Shown here one piece after another: positions 48,987-57,599 of a stretch of 64,000 nucleotides of DNA. A program made the translations under genes and the position numbers. Position 1 is the first letter of the stretch; every line of letters starts with the position of its first letter. Origin of the DNA: JACDAN01 sp963802375 (GTDB lineage Bacteria > Actinomycetota > Thermoleophilia > Gaiellales > Gaiellaceae). The notes under the pieces are model-generated. The model ran no database searches. It was not told where the DNA came from and saw nothing but the letters and a program-made list of their open reading frames with translations. The DNA is taken from contig CAWDIJ010000006.1 of assembly GCA_963802375.1 (NCBI GenBank), positions 46,066 through 110,065 on the forward strand. The letters run 5' to 3'.

Positions 48987-49823
48987 TCAGCGGCGCCGGA
49001 CCGAGGAAGCCGGTTGGGACTCCTTGTGGGGCTGCGTCTTCAGCTCGTGCTCCAGCTCGTCCAGCGCCGAGCGCAGGATCTGGATCCGCTCAAGCACCGG
49101 GACCGCCTCGCCGGGCCGGAGCGACTCGCGCCGCTCGAGCTCCCGTGCCTCCTCGAGCGAGTTCAGCACGATCCCGATGAACACGTTGATGACGATGAAC
49201 GCGGCGACCAGGATGAAGCTCACGAAGAAGATCCAGGACCACGGGTGGATCTCCATGCCGGCGTCCATGTACTGGGGGAAGTCCTCGAGCGTCAGCATCA
49301 CGAAGAGACTCAGCATCGCCTCGCCGATCGTCCCCCAGTCCTCCGGCAGCTCGTCTCCGAAGAGCTGCCAGCCGACCATCCCGTAGACGAAGAGGATCAG
49401 CGTCGTCAGGATCGCCATCGACGCGAGCGGCGGCAGGCTGCGGATGACCGCGGTGATCAGGATCCGGACGTCGGGCAGGAGGTGGACGACCCGCACGATC
49501 CGGGCCAGGCGCGCGAGGCGGAGGATGGTCGTGTTCTCGCGCAGGCCTGGGACGAACGCGAGCCCGACGGCGAGGAAGTCGAAGACGTTCCAGCCCTCGC
49601 GGAAGTAGTTCCACGGCCGCGGGAAGTAAGAGGCGACGCGAAGGCTGATCTCGACGACGAAGAACGCGAGGCAGAGCGCATTCAGCGTGTCGAGCACGTC
49701 GCCGTAGTCCTGCTCGAGGCGCGGGTAGGTCTGCAGCCCGAGCACGAGCGCGTTCAGCAGGATCACGGCCACGACCGCGCCGGTGAAGCCGGGCGAGTCG
49801 ACGATTCGTCGGAGCTGGTTCAC
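48987..49823 (-). CDS. Voltage-gated ion channel (BacNav-like)
   Basis: A 278-residue six-helix channel subunit. Helix S1 is FTGAVVAVILLNALVLGLQT. S4, with Arg every third residue, is ILRLARLARIVRVVHLLPDV. S5 is SMAILTTLILFVYGMVGWQL, and the pore is MLSLFVMLTLEDFPQYMDAG. S6 is FVSFILVAAFIVINVFIGIV, followed by a coiled coil (LERIQILRSALDELEHELKT). The filter TLEDFP differs from the TLESWAS type of NaChBac, so selectivity is uncertain. Confidence 0.85.
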   Translation of the reverse strand: MNQLRRIVDSPGFTGAVVAVILLNALVLGLQTYPRLEQDYGDVLDTLNALCLAFFVVEISLRVASYFPRPWNYFREGWNVFDFLAVGLAFVPGLRENTTILRLARLARIVRVVHLLPDVRILITAVIRSLPPLASMAILTTLILFVYGMVGWQLFGDELPEDWGTIGEAMLSLFVMLTLEDFPQYMDAGMEIHPWSWIFFVSFILVAAFIVINVFIGIVLNSLEEARELERRESLRPGEAVPVLERIQILRSALDELEHELKTQPHKESQPASSVRRR

Positions 49824-49862
49824 CCGCGGGAGCTTGCCCGAAGGGCGGGACGTGCGCGCGAG

Positions 49863-50105
49863 CTAGGAGGAGGGCTCGCCGGCGAGGCGGTCGCGCTCGG
49901 CGATCCAGGCGGCGAAGCGTCCGCGCGCCGTCTCGAGCCAGGAAGCAAGCTGCATGTCGAACGCGCCGATCTCGCCGCGAAGCTGGAAGAGGCGAAAGTC
50001 GAGGACGCGCTCCCTGTCGCACACATGTTCCTCGGTTTCGTCATGCGGGACCCAGGCGCCACACTCGACGCAGGGCCGGAAGCGAGACTCGGGGATGCCG
50101 AACAC
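49863..50105 (-). CDS. Small zinc-finger protein (paralogue 1)
   Basis: An 80-residue protein from GTG 50105: CVECGAWVPHDETEEHVCD provides a C-x2-C...H-x-C metal site, followed by a helix (LDFRLFQLRGEIGAFDMQLA) and WLETARGRFAAWIAERDRLA. An 81-residue paralogue lies at 61505 and a truncated one at 58799. The region upstream (about 50 bases) is also conserved between paralogues. Nucleic-acid binding is a guess. Confidence 0.75.
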   Translation of the reverse strand: MFGIPESRFRPCVECGAWVPHDETEEHVCDRERVLDFRLFQLRGEIGAFDMQLASWLETARGRFAAWIAERDRLAGEPSS

Positions 50106-50180
50106 CGGAGACTTTGACGCGCGTCGACGGCGTTAGTTCGGGGACCTAACGAAGTTCTTAGAAGCCCGTTTGCAAGTGGG

Positions 50181-50210
50181 AAGCCGGCGGGCCGGGCGGC
50201 CCGCCGGCTT
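50181..50210 (-). terminator. Perfect GC hairpin terminator
   Basis: AAGCCGGCGGGCC and GGCCCGCCGGCTT around a GGGC loop: a 13-base perfect stem, just downstream of the minus-strand 51-residue gene. Confidence 0.75.
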
Positions 50211-50216
50211 GCAGGC

Positions 50217-50372
50217 TCAGGCGTGGACGAGCTCCCGGTCGGGCTCACGCTCAGGCTCCGGCTCGGGCTCGACGGCCTCGGGCTCGGAGGCAATCACGCG
50301 CGGCTCCACGTCCTCACGCCGCTCCTCGTCCTGGAGGAGCTCCCATTCCTGCCATCTCATCGAGTGGCACAT
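50217..50372 (-). CDS. 51-residue Cys/Trp-start acidic protein
   Basis: MCHSMRWQEWELLQDEERRE followed by a Pro/Glu-rich tail ending RELVHA. An ideal ribosome site (GGAGGTGAG) lies seven bases before the ATG and a strong terminator follows, so it looks like a real gene. The start MCxSxRWxxEW resembles small proteins I have seen in other actinobacteria, but no function is known. Confidence 0.6.
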   Translation of the reverse strand: MCHSMRWQEWELLQDEERREDVEPRVIASEPEAVEPEPEPEREPDRELVHA

Positions 50373-50405
50373 GCGGTGCTCACCTCCTCGGCTTGAACGG
50401 TAGCG

Positions 50406-50885
50406 CTAGGCACTCATCCCCGCCATCGCCGTCTTGGCTCGCTCCTCCATCTCCTCGGGCGGAACGTCCTCGACGTGCGTGGCGATCTGCCACTGGTGGC
50501 CGAACGGATCGGTGACAGTTCCGAAGCGATCGCCCCAGAACTGGTCCTCGGGCTCCATCGTCGAGGTCGCGCCGGCTTCGACGGCCTGCCGGAAGACTTC
50601 GTCGACGTTCTCGACATACAGGAACAGCCCGACGGTCGTGCCTCCGAGCTCCTTCGGCGGCTTCGCCTGGAACTGCGGAAACGGATCGGCGAGCATCACG
50701 ATCGAGTCGCCGATCGCGAGCTCCGCGTGGGCGATCTTTCCGTCGGGCCCGTCCATGCGACCGCGCTCTGTTGCGCCGAACGCGCGCTGGTAGAAGTCGA
50801 TCGCCGCCGCGGCGTCGTCGACGGAGAGATACGGGGTGAGGGTGTGGTAGCCCTCAGGGACGGCCTGTGCGGCCAATGTCCTCAC
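50406..50885 (-). CDS. PhnB-type VOC protein
   Basis: A 159-residue protein: YHTLTPYLSVDDAAAAIDFY, QRAFGATERGRMDGPDGKIA, HAELAIGDSIVMLADPFPQF and DRFGTVTDPFGHQWQIATHV. This is the glyoxalase/bleomycin-resistance fold of the PhnB group. The GHQWQIATH ending is typical. Function unknown. Confidence 0.88.
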   Translation of the reverse strand: MRTLAAQAVPEGYHTLTPYLSVDDAAAAIDFYQRAFGATERGRMDGPDGKIAHAELAIGDSIVMLADPFPQFQAKPPKELGGTTVGLFLYVENVDEVFRQAVEAGATSTMEPEDQFWGDRFGTVTDPFGHQWQIATHVEDVPPEEMEERAKTAMAGMSA

Positions 50886-51009
50886 CTCCGTGAGTTGGGG
50901 TCGAGACGGAGACTACCGAGGGATTCGCGGTGTGCCCTAGAAAGCAACCCACCCGACGTGCTTCACTCTGTGAGCCGCATTTGCCCAGCCCAGAAAGCGT
51001 CCCTCACAC

Positions 51010-53499
51010 TTGACTCGGCCCCGGATCCTCCTCTTCGCCGCTGCGGTTGCCGCAGCCGCTGTGGGCTGGCTGCTGAACTACCTCTTCGTCGCGGACCAGT
51101 CCCGCGCCGGACTGGTCGCGCTTCCCGTCTGGCTCGTCGCGGGCGCAGCGCTCGGATGGCTGGCGATCCGCTGGCGCGAGCGGTCGAGAGACCAGCGCCT
51201 CGCTGAGAGCCGGCTGGACGGGATCGCGGCCGCCTCGACGGACGCGATCCTGCGCGTCGACGCCGAAGGCGTCGTCGCGGGCTGGAGCCCGGGCGCGGAG
51301 GCGCTGTACGGCTACGACGCCGACGAGATCGTCGGGCGCCCACTCGCCGACCTGTTCGGGGATGCCGAGGCAGACCGCATCGCCGAAGCTATCCGCGCAG
51401 GGAAGGGGCTCGACGAGGTCATGGAGCAGCGGAGCCGGGACGGCGACGTCTTCAACGCCGCGGTCAGGGCGATTCCGAGCCCAGACCCGCCCGAGGCGAT
51501 CGTCGTCGCCCGAGATGTCGACGAGGCCCGGAGGCTCACCCGAGAGCTTCGCAACGCCGAGACAACCGACCGCTCGCTCAGGGAGCACCTGCCGCTCGTC
51601 ACCTACGTCCGGTCCTTCGAGACCCGGGAGACGACGTTCGTCAGCCCGCAGATCGACCGGCTCGTCGGCTACACCGCCAATGAGTTGCTTGCGGATCCCG
51701 GCCTCTTTGCCCGGCTCGTCCACCCGGACGACCGGGACGAGGTCCTCGCCGAGCGGGACGCCGTTGACGCGGCCAAGCCCGTCCGCCTGAGCTACCGCAT
51801 GCTCGCGCGCGACGGGCGGGTCGTCTGGGTGCGGGAGGAGGCTGTCGCGGTGCTGGACGAGTCGGGCCGGCCGCTCTCCATCCAGGGGTATCTGCTCGAT
51901 GTCGGCGAGCGGAAGGCGGCGGAGGAGCAGGCGAAGGAGCTTCGAACCGCAGAGGCCGTGACCGCCGAGGAGGCGCGGGACCGCCAGCGGAAGATCGAGT
52001 TTGTCGCCGAGGCCGCATCGGTACTGGCCTCCTCGCTCGACGTCAGCTCGACGGTGGGAGAGGTTGCCGTGCTGGCGACCCGCGCCCTTGCCGAATGGTG
52101 TGTGGTGGACGTGCTAGCCGAAGACGGCAGCGTCACCCGGTACGCAGTGGCCGGTGGCGAGCCCCCGTCGGCGGCGACCGAGCCCGATTCCGAACCGGAG
52201 CCTGCCGTCCGCGAGGTGATCCGAAATCGCCGGCCTGAGCTCTCGGCGACCCACATGCGGCTTCCGCTTGCCTCTGGAGGCCGGCGGGCGCTCGGGGCGC
52301 TCACGCTCGTGGCCGGCGAGCGCGCCGCTCCGTACGAGGGCACCGATCTCCCTTGGGGCCGTGCGGTTGCGGGGATGATCGCGCTCGCGATCGACAACTC
52401 GCGTTTGCACGTCGAGGTCGAGGCGCGCTCGGACGCGAACCAGGTGCTCACCCACGTGGGCGAGGGCGTCTTCCTGGTCGACCGGGCCGGCGCCATCCGC
52501 CTCTGGAACCCTGCGTCGGCCGCGATCACCGGCATCTCGGCTGAGGCGGCGGTTGGCACGCCGGTGACGGACGCGATCCCGGACTGGCACGAGCTCTCCG
52601 CCCGGGTTCCGCTCGCCACCGCTGGGGAGCCTGTGCGCCCCACGACGCTGCCGCTGGACACAGGGCACGGCGAGCGTTGGATCTCGATCTCGGGCGTGGA
52701 GTTCTTCGGCGGCACGGTCTACGCGTTGCGGGACATCACCGAAGAGCACCGGCTCGACGAGCTCAAGGCTGAGTTCATCGCCGTTGCGTCACACGAGTTG
52801 CGCACGCCCCTGGCGGCCGTGTACGGCGCAGCTCAGACGCTGCGCCGCCACGATTTCGCACTCGACGACGCCGGGCGCGAGCGCTTCATCTCGCTCATCG
52901 TCGACGAGTCCGACCGGCTGGCCACGATCGTGAACCAGATCCTGCTCGCCAACCAGCTCGAGGTCGGGCGGGTCGACCTGAACACGGAGCCGTTCGACGG
53001 CGTGGACATGGTCGAGCGGGTGGTCGAGTCGGCGAGGACCCATGCGCCGTCGCACATCACCTTCGACGTCCAGGTCGCGGAGGGCGTCCCGCCGGTTGCC
53101 GCGGACAAGGACCAGGCACGGCAGGTGCTGGTCAACCTGGTCGAGAACGCCGTGAAGTACTCGCCGGGCGGCGGGAGGATCGAGCTCGGCCTGGAAGCCG
53201 CGGACCGCTCGGTGCGGTTCAGCGTCGTCGACGAGGGCATGGGCATCCCCAGCGACGAGCAAGCCAGGATCTTCGAGAAGTTCTACCGCCTCGACCCGAA
53301 CATGACCTCCGGCATCGGAGGAACCGGTCTCGGGCTCTACATCTGCAGGGAGCTCGTCGAGCGGATGGGCGGCCGGATCTGGCTCGAGTCGGAGGAGGGC
53401 AAGGGCTCGGCGTTCTTCGTCGAGCTCCCGAGCACAATGCCTCGACCGACGCTCGTGAAGACCCCGGAGCTCGACGAGAACGAGCAGGCCGCAGGCTAG
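51010..53499 (+). CDS. Membrane sensor histidine kinase with PAS-PAS-GAF-PAS
   Basis: 829 residues. Two N-terminal membrane helices (LLFAAAVAAAAVGWLLNYLF, LVALPVWLVAGAALGWLAI) precede PAS domains at about 70-180 and 195-305 and a GAF domain at about 340-470. A third PAS lies at about 475-575. HisKA has the phospho-His in AVASHELRTPLAAVYG (about 595). The HATPase has N-box NLVENAVKYSPGG, DEGMGIPSDEQARIFEKFYR and GGTGLGLYICRELV. No response regulator is adjacent, so it is an orphan. TTG 51010 start. Confidence 0.93.
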   Translation: MTRPRILLFAAAVAAAAVGWLLNYLFVADQSRAGLVALPVWLVAGAALGWLAIRWRERSRDQRLAESRLDGIAAASTDAILRVDAEGVVAGWSPGAEALYGYDADEIVGRPLADLFGDAEADRIAEAIRAGKGLDEVMEQRSRDGDVFNAAVRAIPSPDPPEAIVVARDVDEARRLTRELRNAETTDRSLREHLPLVTYVRSFETRETTFVSPQIDRLVGYTANELLADPGLFARLVHPDDRDEVLAERDAVDAAKPVRLSYRMLARDGRVVWVREEAVAVLDESGRPLSIQGYLLDVGERKAAEEQAKELRTAEAVTAEEARDRQRKIEFVAEAASVLASSLDVSSTVGEVAVLATRALAEWCVVDVLAEDGSVTRYAVAGGEPPSAATEPDSEPEPAVREVIRNRRPELSATHMRLPLASGGRRALGALTLVAGERAAPYEGTDLPWGRAVAGMIALAIDNSRLHVEVEARSDANQVLTHVGEGVFLVDRAGAIRLWNPASAAITGISAEAAVGTPVTDAIPDWHELSARVPLATAGEPVRPTTLPLDTGHGERWISISGVEFFGGTVYALRDITEEHRLDELKAEFIAVASHELRTPLAAVYGAAQTLRRHDFALDDAGRERFISLIVDESDRLATIVNQILLANQLEVGRVDLNTEPFDGVDMVERVVESARTHAPSHITFDVQVAEGVPPVAADKDQARQVLVNLVENAVKYSPGGGRIELGLEAADRSVRFSVVDEGMGIPSDEQARIFEKFYRLDPNMTSGIGGTGLGLYICRELVERMGGRIWLESEEGKGSAFFVELPSTMPRPTLVKTPELDENEQAAG

Positions 53500-53565
53500 G
53501 CCGGCTCGACGAACGCCCCTCCGCGATAATTGGGCGACGGTGGGGAGCAGCCGCGCCGTTCTGAG

Positions 53566-54141
53566 ATGGCTCAGGAAGCACGACTCGACGACGTGGGCTC
53601 GGGACTTGCGCCCGTCAGTTACGGGTGGTTCGTCGTCAACGTTCGAACTGCCGCCTGGCTGACGAACGACGCGTTCGGTGCCAGGTGCGTCTTCGAGGGC
53701 GGCATGCCCGTTCTTCGCCGTCGTCCCGATCTACCCGCCCACAGGTTCTCCGACTTCGGGGTCACGGTCCAGGTCATCCAGCCCGGACAGCCAAGCGGGC
53801 TCTACCACGCTGAGTCCAACCAGGAAGATTTCCTGGTCCTTGCCGGTGAGTGCCTGCTGCTCGTCGAGGGCGAAGAGCGGCGGCTGAGGGCGTGGGACTT
53901 CGTGCACTGCCCGCCCGGCACCGCCCACGCCTTCGTGGGCGCTGAAGACGGACCGTGCGTGATCTTCATGACGGGCAGACGAACCGCGGACAAGACCATC
54001 GCCTATCCGCGCTCCGAAGTGGCCGGCCGCCACGGTGCAGCTGTGGACACAGAGACGAGCGCGCCCTCCGAGGCCTATGCCCGGTTTCCTCACTGGCAGC
54101 CCGAGCGGCCAGAGAGCTGGAAAGGCATGCCCTGGACCTAG
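53566..54141 (+). CDS. Cupin-domain protein
   Basis: A 191-residue protein. The cupin core is VQVIQPGQPSGLYHAESNQE, DFLVLAGECLLLVEGEERRL and FVHCPPGTAHAFVGAEDGPC; the first motif keeps His/Glu and the second a His. The C-terminal 50 residues are polar. Family members are often annotated as sugar-binding or unknown cupins. Ends four bases into the convergent DHFR-like gene. Confidence 0.8.
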   Translation: MAQEARLDDVGSGLAPVSYGWFVVNVRTAAWLTNDAFGARCVFEGGMPVLRRRPDLPAHRFSDFGVTVQVIQPGQPSGLYHAESNQEDFLVLAGECLLLVEGEERRLRAWDFVHCPPGTAHAFVGAEDGPCVIFMTGRRTADKTIAYPRSEVAGRHGAAVDTETSAPSEAYARFPHWQPERPESWKGMPWT

Positions 54142-54689
54142 GCGCCGTAGCGGAGGAAAGCCATGCCGTTGCCGAACCTGCGCTCGTCCAGCAGCTCGAG
54201 TTCCACGCGGACGTTGGCAGGAAGCGCCTCGGTGCCGCCTCCGACCAACACGGGCGCGACGACCAGTTGGTACTCGTCGACCAACCCGGCCTTGATCGCC
54301 TGGCTCGCCAGCTCTGGACCGCCGACGGCGAGGTCACGTTCGGCCGAGGTCTTCAGCTTCAGGACCGCCTCGGGGTCGAAGTCTCTCTCGAGCCGCGTTC
54401 TCGCGCTGGACACCGCCTCCAGCGTCTTCGAATAGACGATCTTGTCGGCGGCCCGCCAGATCTCCGCGAACTCCCGGATGACGGGTGGCTCGTCGGCGAG
54501 CTCGAGCGTCTCCCAGACGACCAGCACCTCGTACATCCGGCGTCCGTACAGGTAGGTGCCGACCGGCCGGGCGAGGTCGTTGACGAAGGTATGCACCTCC
54601 TCGTCCGGCTCGCCCCAGTCGAACTTGCCAGTCTCGTCCGCGACGTAGCCGTCGAGCGACAGAATCGTGAGGTAGATGAGCTTGGCCAT
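54138..54689 (-). CDS. Dihydrofolate reductase/RibD C-terminal-like protein
   Basis: A 183-residue protein: MAKLIYLTILSLDGYVADET, YLYGRRMYEVLVVWETLELA, DKIVYSKTLE, RDLAVGGPELASQAIKAGLV and EYQLVVAPVLVGGGTEALP. This is the RibD-C/DHFR fold with an NADPH-binding GGPELASQ. Such stand-alone members are common and rarely characterised. Confidence 0.88.
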   Translation of the reverse strand: MAKLIYLTILSLDGYVADETGKFDWGEPDEEVHTFVNDLARPVGTYLYGRRMYEVLVVWETLELADEPPVIREFAEIWRAADKIVYSKTLEAVSSARTRLERDFDPEAVLKLKTSAERDLAVGGPELASQAIKAGLVDEYQLVVAPVLVGGGTEALPANVRVELELLDERRFGNGMAFLRYGA

Positions 54690-54698
54690 GAGTCAAGC

Positions 54699-54730
54699 GC
54701 GGCCCGGCCTGGCAGTGCAGGCCGGGCCGC
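54699..54730 (-). terminator. Hairpin terminator after the acylase-like gene
   Basis: GCGGCCCGGCCTG and CAGGCCGGGCCGC form a perfect 13-base stem with a six-base loop, nine bases downstream of the acylase-like stop at 54740. Confidence 0.75.
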
Positions 54731-54739
54731 TAGTCCCTC

Positions 54740-57525
54740 CTAGGAAGCCGGAACGAACCTCAGTCGCAGCGCCACGTCGATCTCGCCGCGGCGCGTCGTG
54801 GCCTCGTGGTAGTCGTTCGTCAGCCAGAGGCCGAGCTGGTTGCCGAACCACGGCCCGGCGGGGTTGCCGCTCTCGCCGCCCGGGATCACCTGCACGGCCT
54901 TCGGATGCGTGTGCCGCGCCTCCGCGACGAAACGCCGCGCCGGCCCGCTGCCGAACATGAACCCGTTCAGGGTCGACGCGCGCGGGTTGTGCGAGGACGC
55001 GTCGACGGCGCTGAAGCCGCCGTCGGTGGCGATGCCCGGCAGGCCCGCCCCGAGGTCGGTGAAGCCCGCGCCGGTCGGGATCGAGAACGGCCCGCCGAGC
55101 GGATGCCGGAACACGATCCGGTGCAGCTTGCCCCAGCGGTAGTCGGCGAGGTTCGTCGAGCCGCCGAAGGCGGGGGCGAAGGCCGGGCTCGCGGCGAGGT
55201 CGAGCGCGCTCTTGAGCGCCCCGAGGACGGCGGTGTCACGACCGACGGGCCCGGCGAAGAAGACGATCCCCGAGGCCCCGGTGCCGCCGGTCTCGAGCAG
55301 GTGCCGGAGCGCCGTCATCGCCTGATCGCCTCCCGGCAGGAAGCTGCCGAGGCCACGGGCCTGGAGCGGGCCGTCCACGATCGCCGCCAGCGCGCGACCG
55401 CGCCAGAGGCTGTAGATCGTCGTGGCGACGCTGGCGTCGATCTCCGCCTGGGTCGGCGGGAGCCGGAGCCCGAACGGATCGGTCGCATCGAAGCCCTCCG
55501 GGATGCCCGGTCGGCGTCGAGAACTGCCAGGCCGCGAGGCGGGCGACAGCCTCCTGCACCTTCGGGTCCGCCCCGAGGGCGGCGAGCGCCGGCGGTGCGC
55601 CCGGCGTCTGGGCCGCGCGCAGAGCGGCCGTGATGTAGGGCGTGAGCACCTCGGCGTCGTGGAGCCTCTGATCCGCCTGGATCGACGTCATCTCCGAGAA
55701 CGAGACGTCGCCGCCCGCGAGCGTCTCCTGCAGGCGCCTCGTGACCCGCGCGTTCCGATTGCCGTCCGAGTGCCCGGGCGTGATGTAGCGGATGCCGCCG
55801 CCCGGCCGGAGCTCGTTCAGCGGGTCGTTGTCGAACGTCTGGCCGTTCGGGATCCTGGTTCGCATTCGAGATCCAGCCGCGCTTCGGGTTGACGAGGCCG
55901 TCCATCTCGGCGAACGGGAGGAGCTCGTAGGGCGACGCCTGGTCCTCGGCGGGCGTCGGGTCGGCGATCCACTCGTTCCCGCCGGTGCCGTTGCGGAGGA
56001 AGTACGGCGGCAGGCCCGCGACGGTGCCGGCCTGGAGGTCCTCGCGCAGCGGGATCTCGCCGCTCGTCTTGTAGCCGATGTTGCCGCGGTCGTCGACGTA
56101 CATCCAGTTCTGCGCCCCGAAGTCGAAGTAGCGCTGGGCGTCGATCGCCTCGGCGACGGTGTCGGCGCGCGAGAGCAGGCGGAAGTAGTCGACCTCACGG
56201 GTCGGGCTGAAGCCGGTGAACTGGACGGACAGCCCGGTCGTGCCGGTGACGCTGATCAGCGGCCCGTTGTTCCGGCGCGGCACGACGACCGTCGCGGGCG
56301 GGACGCCGGCGGCGGGCGGCACGACGACGACGTCGTCGGCCGTGCCGTTGCCGGGCTGGTTCGCACGGAACGTCTCAGGGATGATCTGCGTCGGCTCGAG
56401 GTTGCCCTTGTACGTCGTCGCGACCGGAACGCCGCCCGCGATCGTGAGCTGCTCCTGGTAGATGTCGGTGACGTCGGTCGGGTTGACGGTCGAGCCCCAC
56501 GAGACATGGCCGTTCGTCCCGTGCACCACGCCGGGCGAGCCCGGGAAGGTGACGCCGTAGAGCGTCAGCCGCTCGCTGCGCCGACCGTTCGACGTCGACG
56601 CCGACCTCGTAGAAGGTGGCCGGCGACCCGAGCGACAGGTGCGGATCGCTGGCAACCATCGGACGTCCGCTCGCCGAGCGCTTGCCCGAGACGACCCAGA
56701 CGTTCGAGCCCTGGTCTGCGGGCGCCGTCGGGTAGGTCGACAGCGTCGAGGTTGTCGAGCGCCTCGCGGGCGGCCGCGCCGATGTCCGGTGCCAGCGAGG
56801 AGGACGACAAGGCCGGCCCGCCGTGCTTCTTCGCCGGCTGGGAGGTCTCGCCGGGGAAGATCGAGGGTGCGTGCGCGAACGGCTCGATGCGCGTTCACGT
56901 CCTCGAAGAAGAGCTTCCGCCCGTCGAAGCCGAGCGCGGCGCCGGCGGTCTGGTAGGCGATCAGCCGCTGCGTGTTCGTGATGTCGTTGGTCTCGAACGA
57001 GAGGCCGAACGAGAGGAGCTTCGAGAGCGCCAGCGAGTCGAGCGCGGTCCACGGCGGCACGTTGGCCTTGGTCAGCTCGAGCGCGGCGTACTCGGAGGGA
57101 AGCGGGTTCGCGGCGAGCCAGGCGTTCACGCCGTCCGCGTACGCCTCGAGCATCGCGCGGCTCTGAGGCGAGATCGCCGCCTGCGAGCGCAGCGCCGCGC
57201 GGCGAAGGCCGAGCGTCCGCAGCTGGGCGTCGCTCGCGAGTGCGCTCGGGCCGAGCAGCTCGGCGAGCGTGCCGCTCGCCTGGCGGCGGCTCGAATCCAT
57301 CTGGAACAGCCGGTCCTGCGCGTGCAGGTAGCCGACCATGAAGTACGCGTCGTGCTCGCTCTTGGCGAAGACGTGCGGGACGCCGAACGTGTCGCGCAGC
57401 ACCTGAGCCTTTCGCTCGAGGCCCGCGACGTTCACGGTCTCGCTCTTGGATCGGTGTGCCAGCGACGCGCTCGGCAGGGCGAGCAGTGCGGCGAGTGCGA
57501 GGAGCGCAGCCCTCGTCTTGGTCAT
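54740..57525 (-). pseudogene. Penicillin acylase/quorum-quenching acylase-like, five frameshifts as read
   Basis: An Ntn-hydrolase precursor of about 900 residues with a signal peptide (ALLALAALLALPSASLAHRS). The alpha chain begins VNVAGLERKAQVLRDTFGVP. The nucleophile Ser is in DQGSNVWVVSGKRSASG (about 56700). Further on are GVTFPGSPGVVHGTNGHVSW, YVDDRGNIGYKTSGEIPLRE and, near the end, WFGNQLGLWLTNDYHE. The frame changes at about 56885, 56755, 56590, 55860 and 55505. All segments remain well conserved, so the gene is either recently decayed or badly affected by indel errors. Confidence 0.85.
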
Positions 57526-57585
57526 GTGGAGATCCCCCCTCCGTTCAACGGCCGTTGTGAGGGGCGATTCTGCCGTGGATCTGTG

Positions 57586-57599
57586 CGAACATATGTTCG
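57586..57599. promoter_or_regulatory. SOS box (LexA site) at dinB
   Basis: CGAACATATGTTCG is a perfect 14-base palindrome matching the Gram-positive/actinobacterial LexA box (CGAAC-N4-GTTCG type). It covers the first codons of the dinB frame, so LexA would block transcription of dinB. A further palindrome, CAACGGCCGTTG, lies at 57546-57557 between dinB and the divergent acylase gene. Confidence 0.8.

Noticed and set aside
48483..50117. A 544-codon plus-strand frame
   Set aside because: Out-of-frame with the SRPBCC gene and antisense to the ion channel; composition is Arg/Glu/Asp-biased without domains.
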